This document shows positions 46,489-60,466 of a stretch of 64,000 bases of DNA, piece after piece. The position numbers were made by a program, and so were the translations under genes. The notes beneath the pieces are model-generated. The model searched no databases. It was not told the origin of the DNA and saw only the letters and a list, made by a program, of their open reading frames with translations. The stretch covers positions 434,001 to 498,000 of the forward strand of contig JACDTU010000018.1 in NCBI GenBank assembly GCA_022376465.1, read 5' to 3'. Positions within the stretch are counted from its first letter, which is position 1; the number at the start of each line of letters is the position of its first letter. Origin of the DNA: Cubamyces lactineus. Taxonomy: Eukaryota > Basidiomycota > Agaricomycetes > Polyporales > Polyporaceae.

Positions 46489-47769
46489 TGTATTCTATGA
46501 GCCCCAGATGAGCACTGGGCACAAATACGGAGATACCGCGCGAATTCTCAGTTCGCCCGGGGGAATCACTCACATGGGGGAGCCTGAGGCTGAATGGGAG
46601 AAGGTATGGGCTTCAAGTGTTAGCTGGGCGACGGGGAAAGTTTGCAACCCGAGACATCTTGCTCGGCGGTTTACATATATTCTCATCGCCACCACTGCTG
46701 ACGGCATCCCTCAGTGACCCGCACCACCCGGGAACGGGCGCTCTGGCGGCGAGCACGGAGGCAATCAGGATCCTAGTATCAGTGGCTTCTTCGATCTTTG
46801 AAATCAAGACTCGAAAGGAAGGGGTCGCGACGGGAACATCGTTGTGCCCCTGGGGTATTTAGTCTCGATGGAACGTCGCCATCCCCACACGAGGTGCCGA
46901 CCACCTCAAGCCCGGTGCGAACTCGGGGTTGCACACCACAGGGCTTCTCTCCGCGAGAAGTGCAACGACTAGAAGCCCCGTGGCGCGAGATCAGGACTTG
47001 CGATGCATCATGCGGCTCGGAGCGGCGAGGCACTGGTTGGCGGTACCAGACGCGCGTCGCGGACGTTGTTGGGCGAACAGATCCCGTCAAACCACTCCAC
47101 CGCAAGCACTGCCCGAAACAACCGAAGGTGCAACACATCATCACGCATCGACGGCATTGTGGGCACCTGAGAATATGTTGATGTGATGGGATGCCCATGT
47201 TGTGGGTCCCCCTCAACGGCGACGGCCTATCATCAAACCCTGTGCAGGAGCTGATCAGGGTCTCAGGACCAGCGCGTTCAGGCCAGTGAAGGCGATGGTG
47301 GTTTACAGTTTGAGAGTAAACTGCAGGGTGCAGGATCAGCATGGGCGCATCCTCAGGTAGTAGGCGACGCAATGCTTGGAAGCAGGCGCTAAACAGGCGA
47401 TTTCTAGACAGGAATGACTTGTAGTCAATACCTTCAGGTCCCAGGACCGCCTCAGCCACCGGGTGCCGCACGTGGTAGGAGCAGCTCAAACGTACTTCCG
47501 CCGGGACAGTACATATTCGTACTCTGCGGACGGTCAAAATGCGCGCAAACTGCAGTATTACAGTACCAGAACGTCCGGGATGTTTTGTTAATTCGGCCAC
47601 GAGGCGTAAGCTGTGCCAATCCGAGGTACGCGCAAATTGTAAGGGAGTGCTGGGCTGAAGGGTAACCTGCCGTGCAGAGATGAGAGGAAGTCACGCAGTG
47701 TATGACACAGCACGATGACAAAACCACTTACCGTACATCGTGTGTCCCCAAACACACGAGTGCATCACA
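46489..47769. other. intergenic region holding one long uncharacterised frame
   Basis: Apart from the 273-codon frame listed separately, nothing is recognised. It lies upstream of the membrane protein gene and downstream of the MFSD5-type gene, both on the minus strand. Confidence 0.4.
46779..47600 (-). CDS. hypothetical open frame, 273 codons (doubtful)
   Basis: An uninterrupted ATG-to-stop frame in a gap between two genes. It is rich in Arg, Ser and Cys (a cluster CPQCRRCVMMCCTFGCFGQC in the middle) and has no domain or membrane segment I recognise. Real genes in this window have several introns; this one has none. An 822-bp chance frame is unusual but possible at this base composition. 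Listed only because of its length. Confidence 0.2.
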   Translation of the reverse strand: MAELTKHPGRSGTVILQFARILTVRRVRICTVPAEVRLSCSYHVRHPVAEAVLGPEGIDYKSFLSRNRLFSACFQALRRLLPEDAPMLILHPAVYSQTVNHHRLHWPERAGPETLISSCTGFDDRPSPLRGTHNMGIPSHQHILRCPQCRRCVMMCCTFGCFGQCLRWSGLTGSVRPTTSATRVWYRQPVPRRSEPHDASQVLISRHGASSRCTSRGEKPCGVQPRVRTGLEVVGTSCGDGDVPSRLNTPGAQRCSRRDPFLSSLDFKDRRSH

Positions 47770-49390
47770 TCACTGCGCCCGGAGACTCGCTAGCGGCAGA
47801 GATCTCGCACGACCAAGGAACGACGCGGCGGTGACGACGGCCGTGAGAAGGAGAAGGATGGCACAAACCGAGAGCACGAAGTATCTCGCGGAAGCAACAC
47901 CCGTCATCAAGGACACGACCACGAAGACGTTGAGAGGCACGCGGAATAGCGAGGATAACTGGGCGATTCCCGCATCCGATGAGCGCACGTTCAGATGCAA
48001 CAGAGAGGACACTCACGGTCGCCCTGTGCTCGTCTGGGACGAGCTTTCCACGCAGCATGCCCTGCACGGGATAGTACATCCCCACACACGCCTCGAATGC
48101 GCAAAACGACCAAAAACGCTTGTGTTCGCTCTCAGTCGAGATGCTCAGCACGAACGCAATGGCGCTGGCCATACACACAGCCGAACTGAACTTCGCATGG
48201 AGAGTGACTGTGTGGTCGTGGGAAGAGGCTTCCGTAGGTGATGTCGGTTGACTCAGGGAGACGATGCAGTTGTACAGAAGGGCGCCCAACGTCATGGAGA
48301 GCATGAAACACGAGAAGACATAGCCAAGTGGAAGAGTCTGATCAGACGGTGCTGCCTCCTGCAGGAACGGCACCCAGAGGAACACGAAGATGTACATGGA
48401 ACCCTCGAAGCACGTTTGGGCGAGGCCGAGAACAAGCAGCCGGCGATCTAGAATCCAGGTCAGAGTGTGGTGACATGAGAGAGTATACTAGAGTTACCGG
48501 AACACACGACCGACCATGCGTTGGATAGCCGTCGTACGTTGAAGAGTTCTTGAACAGAGGCTCTAGCGCCACCGTAGTTCTCGTTCCAGCTCGCCCATAT
48601 AACGACCAGGTTTAGGAGCAATAAGGCGCCGCTAGCGAGGAAGGGGCTGCTGTATGAAGAGCTGTATTCAACCAGCTTGTTGCTGAGAACTCCCGCGGCA
48701 GTGGCGGTGATGGAATTGACGAAAGAAGCGTGGCCGAGGATGGTAGATAAATCGCGCGAGGAGAGGGAGAGACTGTTGGCAGAGGAGACTAGCCAGGACT
48801 CGAAACACGAGAACAAGATCGCGGTGGAGAAGCCTCCAAGGAGGCGTCCCACAAATAGGATCGGTAAGCTAGGGACTTGAATGATGGCACATGCGCAGGA
48901 GTACGTGACACAGAAGATCATGCACATTCGCTTTCGCCCGCTAACGATTTGCATGCAATGAGATGGGCACCAAATTCACATCGCTTGAAGTCTAGATATA
49001 CGCACTACTGATCTGCCCAAACGCCCACCGGGGGAGCGGCGGCGCCTGCAGTTAGGAACCCAAGAACGAATAGGAGAGCAACAATACGCTCTGACAGGCT
49101 ATATTGCTCTCGGTATATGGAGTATACGTATGGCCCCTGTAGCCAGTCCGCCCCTGGTCGTAGGTCTGAATGAACGCGAGCACGATAGACGGAAGAATGT
49201 GCATACCCATAGCAAGCCCATACACCCAAAGGTACTGCTTGGTCAGTTTGGCGACCACGGCGGGACCTACAGCATGTTCTGGCCGAGAGCCATATTGCGG
49301 AGCCTTGCCGAGTAGATACCGCTGCAGAAGTACGAAGATGGCACTAGTGAACACCAGAATAGCAAGCTGCGACTGGTAGAAAGTAGCCAT
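47770..49390 (-). CDS. MFSD5-type (molybdate-anion transporter) MFS protein
   Basis: Five exons (49390-49207, 49153-49009, 48940-48498, 48447-48017, 47958-47770) give 463 residues. The MFSD5 marks are clear: GADWLQGPYVYSIYREQYSL, then APPVGVWADQHGRKRMCM (the MFS loop 2-3 motif), FVGRLLGGFSTAILFSCFESWLV, and CFEGSMYIFVFLWVPFL with HRATLSSLFRVPLNVFVVVS near the end. About twelve membrane helices can be traced. Relatives have been linked to high-affinity molybdate uptake in algae and plants; in fungi the substrate is not established. The gene starts 307 bp from SEC23 in the opposite direction. Confidence 0.85.
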
Positions 49391-49697
49391 CTTCAGTGAA
49401 CACGGTCGGGGACCATGCCCTGGTCGCTATGCTTCACACTGCGGTCAATACGGACGAAAGTCAAGCTTGTCATAGCACAAAGTATTCAAACGTGCTGGCA
49501 ATGAGAGAGCGCGAGAACTACGGAAAGACGAACGAGCACGCAAGTCGCGGACGTGTCTCCTGCCAAATGCAGCAGGATACGTGATCCAATCAATCCACGT
49601 GGGAGACTGCGTCGCCGAGCGCGCTGTCGCTCAAGTCGGACACGTCCTCAACATCGCTCAGAAGTCCGACGACGAACACCACCTTTCTCAACTAGCT
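49391..49697. promoter_or_regulatory. shared divergent promoter, MFSD5-type gene and SEC23
   Basis: Only 307 bases separate the two start codons, so core promoters and 5' leaders of both genes must fit here. An 8-bp palindrome ccacgtgg lies at 49595-49602, about 96 bases before the SEC23 ATG, a typical bHLH or bZIP binding core. That SEC23 responds to ER stress through it is only a guess. Confidence 0.55.
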
Positions 49698-52971
<3,274 letters not shown>

Positions 52972-55577
52972 ATGTCCATCTCTTCCCCACCTACGGTCGT
53001 CGCGGAGCCACCGGAGAAGGCGCAACAGGTGGCGATTGAGCCCGAGGTAGTCGTGTTTCAGCCAGAGGACCCGGATGACCCGCACCAGTGGTCAAGGCGG
53101 AAGAAAAGGGGCACGGTCGCACTGACTTCCGCGTACGCGTTTTGCGCGGTGTTTGGGTCTGCCGTATACGTATGTGATTCATATGGCTATGCATATCGGT
53201 CCCCACGCGGGAGTGCTGAATATGTGCCCTTCGTTACTCGTGCGGGTGCGAACGTCTAATAGGCACCGGGCGAAGAGAAGATCCGCGAGCGATTTGGCGT
53301 GAACGCCGATGTCTCGAGCACGGGACTGACGATGTATGTTCTGGGCTTCGGCATCGCCCCGCTGATATGTGGGTGTTTCTGTTTGTTGCTGTGCCTCGGG
53401 CTACAGGGAATTCAAACGGCTTCTCACGTTTGATTTCCATAGGGGGTAAGTTTGTTCGTTGCCGATACCTCGTGGGACGTGTTAACATGGGCCCATCGAT
53501 GGCTCTGCATACTAGGCCCTTTGAGCGAACTGTCCGGTAGGAAACTACCGTACCATTTATCTTGGATCCTCCTCGTAGGTCAGCACGCAGCTCGTCGGGG
53601 ATAGCTGCAAGTATTTGACCCCCTTCACAGCGACGTCGGCATGCTCCGCGTTCATTGAGAATATAGCTGTCATCCTACTTTGTATGCTGATCTCGTTGAT
53701 TATCTCTGCGCGGCAGGGTCCATGCTAATCGAGATAATGTAGTCCGCTTTTTCGCTGGCTGCGCAGCGGCCTGCGCTCTGAACACGTGAGAATATCCAGT
53801 ACTTGTGTCGTTCGTGCTAATGATGTGCATAGCGGCCCCGGTGTCATTGCCGAGTGAGTCGCAGCGTCTCTCGATTGTCCCCCGAACTCACGGAAGCTAC
53901 TAGTCTGTACGCAAAGGACCTGCACGGTATGGGACTCGGTAAGGTCAATTTACGCACTCACGCCCACATCGTCGCTCACCGACTACACCAGCGACGACGA
54001 TGTTGTACGTAATATTCAGCAGCTCAACGCTCCACTGCAACACGAGCGAATGCTAAGATGTCGCCTTAGCGCCTTCTGTGCGCTTTCTGGTCCCTGCTTC
54101 GCTACCCTCGTGGGCTTCTTCATCGCAGCGCACACTGATAACGCGTACGCGTCTAGTCATCTCAGGCTTCCGTGTAGGGCAAGGGTGCTGATAATCAGCC
54201 ATTCAGGCTCTGGGTCCTTCGGGTGCAGCTATTCTTCGCCCTCGCAATGTGGCCTCTGCTCTTCGTGTTCCCGGAAACCTACGGACCAGTGATACTCGAG
54301 CAACGCGCCAAACGACTGCGCAACGCAGGCAGGGAGAACGCATGGGCTGCGCACGAGCTTCACCATCGCACGATGTCGCAGCTGCTGAGGGGACATGTCA
54401 TCAGGCCTTTCAGTACGTTTGTCGGTCCCCCATGACACGAACTGGGCTAACGGTAATCTTCAGCAATGATTTTATACGAGCCCATTATTCAAGGCGCTGC
54501 GTTGTGGGTTACCGTAACGTATGGGATATTGTAGTAAGTCTGATCAGGATCGAGGATGTCCAGGCCTTGATCGAGAAACAGCTTCTTTTTCGAGGTATAC
54601 CCCATAGTCTTCATCGAACAGGCGAGTGTTGGTTCCGTTGAGGCGATGGGCATCTCTCTGACCGTCTTGACAGCACGGTATCCCTTTCCAGCTTTGCGGC
54701 CTGATGTTCCTGTCCGTGTCTCTGGGGATGATCGTATCGGTAGTATCGTTCAACTACCTCGTCCAGACGTCCGAGAAGGTGCGCATACCGCTGATCGAAC
54801 GGAAGGGGGAGAAGCTCCCGATGGAAGAGACCCACTTGAAGGTTGTCATCATCGCCTGGTCAGTATGTGCCGGGCTACTCGTTGGTTTCAGCATGCTCAA
54901 TTGAATGATGCGGGCCCGTGTAGTTTGTGCCTGCCTATCTCCCTCTTCTGGTTCGCTTGGTGAGCTGGAGACTGATGACGCTCTATGATGCTGCCTGACC
55001 GTGCTCATGCGGAGTGCCGTAACAGGACGAGCGGCCCGGAGACGCACTGGATAGCTCCGGCGCTCGCAGGCATACCGTTCGGCTACGCCAACACAGCCAT
55101 TTTCTTCTCCTTCACCTCCTAGTACGCATCTAGTCTGATACAAATGACCGTTCGTGGCGGCGACTGACCTGGCTGTGCAGCACATCGCGGACGTACTCAC
55201 TGTACGCATCAAGCGCCGCCGCGGCGAACACGTTCTTCCGCTCTGTTGTCGCCTCCATTTTCCCCGTCGTCGCACATTCAGTCGTCGATGCGCTCGGAAC
55301 CAAATGGGGAGGTCAGTGCGTCCATCCGTGTGCAATTCACATGATGAACGTCACTCACGCGCATCTGCCGGTCTGTCCTCCGTTGCCAGTCACCGTCTTC
55401 GCGTTCATCTCGGTAGCCATGATTCCCATCCCCTTCATTTTCGTACGCTTTGGGCCAGCGTTGCGCGCTCGGTCGCGGCATGCCAGAGAGGCGAGGGACA
55501 TCATCGCGCGAATGCACCAACAAGAACCTGAAGACCGTCCAAGCTTGGAAGGGAAAGGCGAGCCGGTGGGTGAGTGA
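52972..55577 (+). CDS. MFS transporter of DHA1 (multidrug/polyamine) type
   Basis: Eighteen exons can be joined in frame to 520 residues: 52972-53169, 53263-53368, 53443-53445, 53516-53578, 53631-53681, 53743-53785, 53833-53853, 53904-53938, 53992-54004, 54070-54144, 54207-54412, 54464-54533, 54582-54627, 54692-54841, 54892-54959, 55026-55121, 55181-55311, 55390-55577. Family marks are DPDDPHQWSRRKKRGTVAL at the cytosolic start, GIAPLIWGPLSELSGRKLPY, FFAGCAAACAL, LFFALAMWPLLFVFPETYGPVILEQRAKRL, ISLFWFAWTSGPETHWIAP and PFGYANTAIFFSF. These are drug:H+ antiporters of the plasma membrane (Tpo1/Flr1-like). The 3-nt exon and the junction 54841/54892 are the weakest joints. If they are wrong, the gene could be decayed, although no internal stop is forced. 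Confidence 0.75.
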
Positions 55578-56540
55578 TTCTGGCTTGCAGAGCAGTCGCC
55601 GAGTCGATTTCTCATGCGCATTGCACAGCGGTTCTCGCTGTCGTCGGCAGGGATGACAAAGTGGCGCGCACCGTGTAGTACGGCGGCAAGCTGTAATATA
55701 CAATGATACGATATGTTGCATGCATCTTCTCGATTCACTACAGACAGTGTGGGTCAACGTCGAGAAGCAAATATCAAAACATGATGGTAGCATCGAGGGC
55801 AGGACGAAGTTCTGTACATGGGTAGAGTGAATTATAGCGAGAACATTGAGGCAGGTTGGGGCCGTGTGGGCCAAGGTACATCGTTCTAATGGCGTGTGGG
55901 CAGGAACACCATAGATCGAGCACAAAACACAGAGCGAGAGCCGCAAATCAAGGACAACGAAGCACTGCTTTCAATTTAGCGGGGCGCAGCGAAGTAGACG
56001 TACATACACCACAGTGGAGTGGTAGGGCCATGAACCTTGCTCACCTTGGCCGAAATTTGGGAGGAACCGTCCGCGCATCCTTGGCCGTTTCGTCTAGAGA
56101 TGTCCGACTGGCATTCGTCCGGGAGTCTCGCTCTATTGGATGCAGGCTCACTTTATCGCGCAGAACGTCCGGATTCTGCGAGGTAGGTTGTATATCCGTC
56201 CCCTTGTCGGAGCGGAGTGCAGAGCGCAAGACTTGGTCGCGCTCCGTGTATCCACGGTATATGTATATGACGATTGGGCTTTCGTAGCAACACGATGTTA
56301 CGACGCATGTACGTCCAACACAACTCTCATGGCCCATTAAGTTTCGCGCATACCTTGTCGATCTCACGTCCGGAGTACGTAGGACTCCTGATAGCCACGG
56401 CACCATTCGGTCACACAAGATTCCAAGCGAGAAATCCATGTCTCGCCGGCACTAATCTGCTCCAGACAAGCACAGAACCGTTGCAACGCAAGCGGGGTGC
56501 CTAGCGGTATGGATAGCGCTCACCATAGAGCGACCGGAAG
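55578..56540. other. convergent 3' region, no gene seen
   Basis: Between the stops of the DHA1 transporter and the MICOS gene. Frames on both strands are unsupported. Confidence 0.45.
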
Positions 56541-57508
56541 CTACACCAGCCGTTTTGGTTCTTTTACCTTCTGCTCTACCTTCTCTACCACTTCCGTGAC
56601 TTTAGCCTCCACCGCTTCTGCCACTTGTGCAGCCGACTCCTGTGAGGTCGCTGCGATCTCTCGCGTCTTCGTCTCGACGCTCTTGAGCGTGCGCTCGCGC
56701 CAACCGAGTGTCTCGCGGAGTTTCAGCCCGGTCGTCTCCTCAACCTTGCCCACCAAGTTGGCGACACCGCTCGAGAACGTCTCCCGGCCATTTTGGGTCG
56801 CATCCTTCACGCGCTCCCACGTCATGGCGCTGTGCTGCTTCGCAATCTCGTGCTTCTCCGCGAACGTGGGGAAGTGTTTGTCCTCGAGCTCGCCGAGGTA
56901 TGTGGAGACGTTGTGTGTCGTCTTGGGAAGGAAGTGGTTCAAGGAGAGTAAGAGTAGCGCAGGCGGAAGCGTGAGCCGCCAGAGGATGCGGTTGCGGGCG
57001 AGAACGGAACCGGTAAGCGTGGCGACGCCGACATAGAGAATGCCGGGGGTAAGCGGTTCTTCTGGGGCGATGAGAGACTTGACTCTGCCTTTCAAAGTGA
57101 CATGGATAAGCGAAGAGATAAGGAGGACATGGACAACATACGCACTTTCAACCGCCTGCTCGACCCCAATCCACCGAGAAATCACGCTCTGCACCCTAGA
57201 GTGTGCGTCAAGGTACGTGGCGGTGACAGCTCGTCGCGCGACACCAATCTGCTTTTCAAGTTCGGAAGGCGTCTCCAACAGGACCACTTCTGGGTCCGGA
57301 GCGGGGTAAATGGGGAGCTGGCACGAAAGAGAGGTCAACAGAGCTCGGACGTTTGTAGGAGGATGGTAACACACCTTGTCGCGGCTCTCGTGCACGCCGA
57401 CAGCTACGGCCGCAGCGACGGCAGCACGTCTGCTCTATAGCAGCAAATGTCAAGCAAGGACGGTGCAAGAAGACTGGGAGGGACACAAACCACGAGGACT
57501 CTGAGCAT
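56541..57508 (-). CDS. MICOS subunit Mic26/Mic27 (apolipoprotein O family)
   Basis: Three exons (57508-57491, 57434-57375, 57317-56541) give 284 residues. The first 26 residues (MLRVLV, then SRRAAVAAAVAVGVHESRDK) look like a mitochondrial targeting or membrane segment. LPIYPAPDPEVVLLETPSELEKQIG is the conserved start of the apolipoprotein O domain. Next come LIAPEEPLTPGILYVGVATLTGSVLARNR and LTLPPALLLLSLNHFLPKTT, two membrane stretches with small-residue motifs. The end is helical and charged. The protein sits in the inner mitochondrial membrane at crista junctions and helps to assemble Mic10. The first exon is only 18 nt. It is chosen because it is the only upstream ATG that keeps the phase. 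Confidence 0.88.
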
Positions 57509-58734
57509 CGAGGCTTGATGGTGGTGGAGGTGTGAGGATTAGACGCTGACGTCGGACGGGCGGTCGCGGAAACTGCCGGCGTCCAGTGTCCAGTGTTGCT
57601 GGCGCCGAAGCTACTACGTATACTTGAAGTTACTGTATGTTACTACTGTACTCCTACTTATCAAGTTGTTTTCCTTCTCACCGTCTCTCTGTTCAGCTAG
57701 ACAGCACCCGGCCCTCAGGTGAGTACCCTTCTCTATGGAAGGAATTGGAGGCGTACGGCGACGTTCATGATAACAGCCAGTGCAGCTCACTGAGCTCAGG
57801 CTGTCAAGTGCGGTTCGCCTTAGTCCGCACGTCAAGATGCTCATGATTACCGTGCGGTTGAGTGCAAACCATCACCGCGTGTGTCGCTGACTGCAGTCGG
57901 AGGAAGAGCAAGCAGTTGTTATCGCACCTTTCAGGACACCACCCTGCCTAGGAGGCATTTCGTTGCTCGTGCTTGCCCCGCCCGAGCCCACAGGTGACGG
58001 TAGTGCCAGTGATCTAACTATCATACTTCGCGCCAAGGACGCCGACACGGCTTCTCAATGCAAATGTCAATCCGCATCGTGTACGTTTCCCATGAAATCG
58101 CCGCATGTGGTTGACATCGCGTAGCAATGAAATTTATGTGTAAATTATCCATCGTAACCTGCAGCGCACTGTCGCCGACCCGCCGCGAGAGGTGCCTCGA
58201 TGGCGGCCGAGGGCTCAACGTTCAAACGTTCAACATCCATACATCATCCATTTGGTTCAGTCATGCACGAGGTCCTTCTGTGAGCGGTCCGATCATCCAA
58301 CCGTCCACATTCTCGACTTGTCGCCGCTCCTTGTGCATCATGACTGTCGCCGCGACCTCGTGCACAGAGTCCACGCTCCATCCTACCCAGGAAGCTGCGC
58401 CGCAGCAACACTCTGTCCTGGATCAGTATTACGAGGGCGCCGATTGTGCTTGACACTGGTGATGAGTCGCCGACCGCGGCGAGCACACGTTCCTTAGGTA
58501 TACTACATCCCTGCTCAATCTGTTCCCCGACAACTGCTAGAGATTCCACACACACACACACATGCTCCAACATCTGAGAAAGTGGTGCTCGCAGCCTGAG
58601 ATTAAGTCTAATCGTACACAGAATACAGATACTCCTTCAGTCCGAACAAATCAAGAAGCACACGACCCAACGAGTCCGTCTTCCCCGCCTTCCATCTTAT
58701 CGCCGCAACTCTGTCCTCGTCCTCATCCTCGTCC
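57509..58734. other. intergenic, no gene seen
   Basis: Over 1.2 kb without a supported gene. A (CA)n run spans about 58547-58562 and CTCGTC-type repeats occur near 58705-58740. Confidence 0.4.
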
Positions 58735-59624
58735 TCATGCTGCCGCCGCAACGACCCTCTCCGCCCTCCACGTCTCGCCCTGCACCGGAATCCTGCCAAA
58801 GTCCACCCTCTGTCCTACAACCTGCTCTGCCGCCGCAGCGCTCCATCCCCATCCCGCGCCATAAGCACGCGCGCCGCGACGCCGCCTGCCTTCGACGTCG
58901 GCGCCGACCGCTGCAGGGACGCGCGCCTTCGCGCTGCTCGGCTTGCGACCTGTGCGACGCCTGCGCGGGCTCGGCACGTCTGTCTTCTTCTGCGGCGCAT
59001 CGGGCGCAGCGTCGGCGACGGGAACGGTGACGTCGGTAGCTGTGGCAGCCGAGGTCTTCTTCGACGCCCGAGGCGCGGAGGAGCGGACGCGGGACATCAT
59101 GAGGGGGATGTGGGAGTCGACGATGGAACGTTGTGATGGAGAGAGGCCGATCGCAGGCGAGGACGCGAGGCCAAGGAGCTCGGTGAGTGAATAAATACGT
59201 GATTGAGTTGTTGTTGTTGTGTTGGGTATAATCGTTGCAGGGGGTATATTCGCCGAAGCGAGGGGGTCTGCGCAAACACAGGTAAGTCAGCCATCTCGAG
59301 CTCTCGACGCGCGCCACGCGTGTACGGGGGAGTTGGAGACGTACCATAACGGTTGGTGCTTGAAGGCGAGACGGAGCGCGTGCGCGTGGGAGGCGCGGGC
59401 GCTGCGAGACGTCTTGCCGAGAGCGCGCCGCTCTCGGGGAGGGAGGACGCGGACGCGCCGCGTCGGTGGACAGGTACGTACACTCCGCTCCCGCGAGTGC
59501 ATGTTACGGTAGGAAGCGAGCGCGACGTAACGCTCTGCCACATGTCCGAGTCGTCAACGCGGCCCTGAGGCGCAGCGGACGCGCCGGACTTGGTCGCACG
59601 GGGGATCGCAATGGGGCTCGACAT
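58735..59624 (-). CDS. basic low-complexity protein with eIF4E-binding-like motif
   Basis: Two exons (59624-59345, 59267-58735) give 270 residues. The N-terminal part, DDSDMWQSVTSRSLPTVTC and TRGSGVYVPVHRRG, is a block I recall in other basidiomycete proteins. It is followed by a Ser/Arg/Pro-rich stretch. After the intron comes RIYSLTELLGLASSPAIGLS: YSLTELL fits the consensus Y-x4-L-hydrophobic of eIF4E-binding proteins, and the flanking residues are conserved-looking. The end is basic (SPRRRRTGRKPSSAKAR) and Ala-rich. A role as a translation repressor that competes with eIF4G is an inference from one short motif. The C-terminal 60 residues may be partly mis-modelled. Confidence 0.55.
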
Positions 59625-60466
59625 CTCGAAAGTTGGAATAAGCTTCGGGTGGTTGAGTGGTGGTCGAAGATGCGAAGAGCGAAGAGCGTGCGAGTTGTGG
59701 ATGGATGAGAGCGGTAGAGCTGGGAAGCAGCGAAGAGACAAGAAGCTCAAGGGCGAACTCGACGAAGACGAATTGCGCGACTGAACTCTGGTGGGGAGAA
59801 CACGTCCCCGCCCCGCCCGCGCAGGTCTTTATACCAAGCCCGGGACGGTACGCGTGGCGGACACAGCGGAGGCGACGTGTACACCCAGCCACACGCCATA
59901 TCCGGGGCGCAGCGGGAGAGTGCGGGAGGTGGCGCGCAGCCCCGAGACGCGTCATGCACGCTCCAGCGAGCACCTGAACATTCTCGAATCCCGATCCCGT
60001 TTAGGCAAGGCCGCGACGCGTAAGCGAGCGGTTCCTGGCGTGGCTGTGCAGGCGCTCAGCGCTCAGTCCTCGAGAGTTGTGGGTGCCCGTGCTAGGCGCG
60101 GTGTGGGGCATTCGTCTTGTCTGTGGATCCCATCCAATCTGTAAGTCTCTCGAAGTTCCAAGCCGTAGACGCGGAAGCGAGGAAGCGAGGGCTCTAAGAA
60201 GTGATTTGAGGAACGGTGTATTGATTACATGATTGGGTAATATACAAGTATGTCGTGCACTGAACGTCTATGAATGCTGCCGTGTAATTGGCGATTGTAG
60301 ATTCCAAACCATTCTAGTAAACCATATATCCACAACCACTTCAACAAAACCAAATGCAGACACACATCTCGACAAACGATATACAAGTCCAAGAAAGACA
60401 GAGTAAACGAAAAATCAACGCGTGTCCGCTGAGAGCGCCTCGCTCGTGATCATACGGACCGCGGTA
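59625..60466. other. intergenic, no gene seen
   Basis: 5' flank of the basic protein gene and 3' flank of the carrier gene, with AT-rich sequence near 60200-60420. Nothing recognised. Confidence 0.45.

Noticed and set aside
52972..55577. Calling the DHA1 transporter a pseudogene because of its many fragments
   Set aside because: Every fragment can be joined with GT-AG sites in phase to a 520-residue protein without an internal stop, so decay is not required, though two joints remain weak.
58697..59347. 216-codon Arg-rich minus-strand frame
   Set aside because: It is another frame of the basic-protein gene; the chosen frame keeps the splice phase and the conserved-looking blocks.
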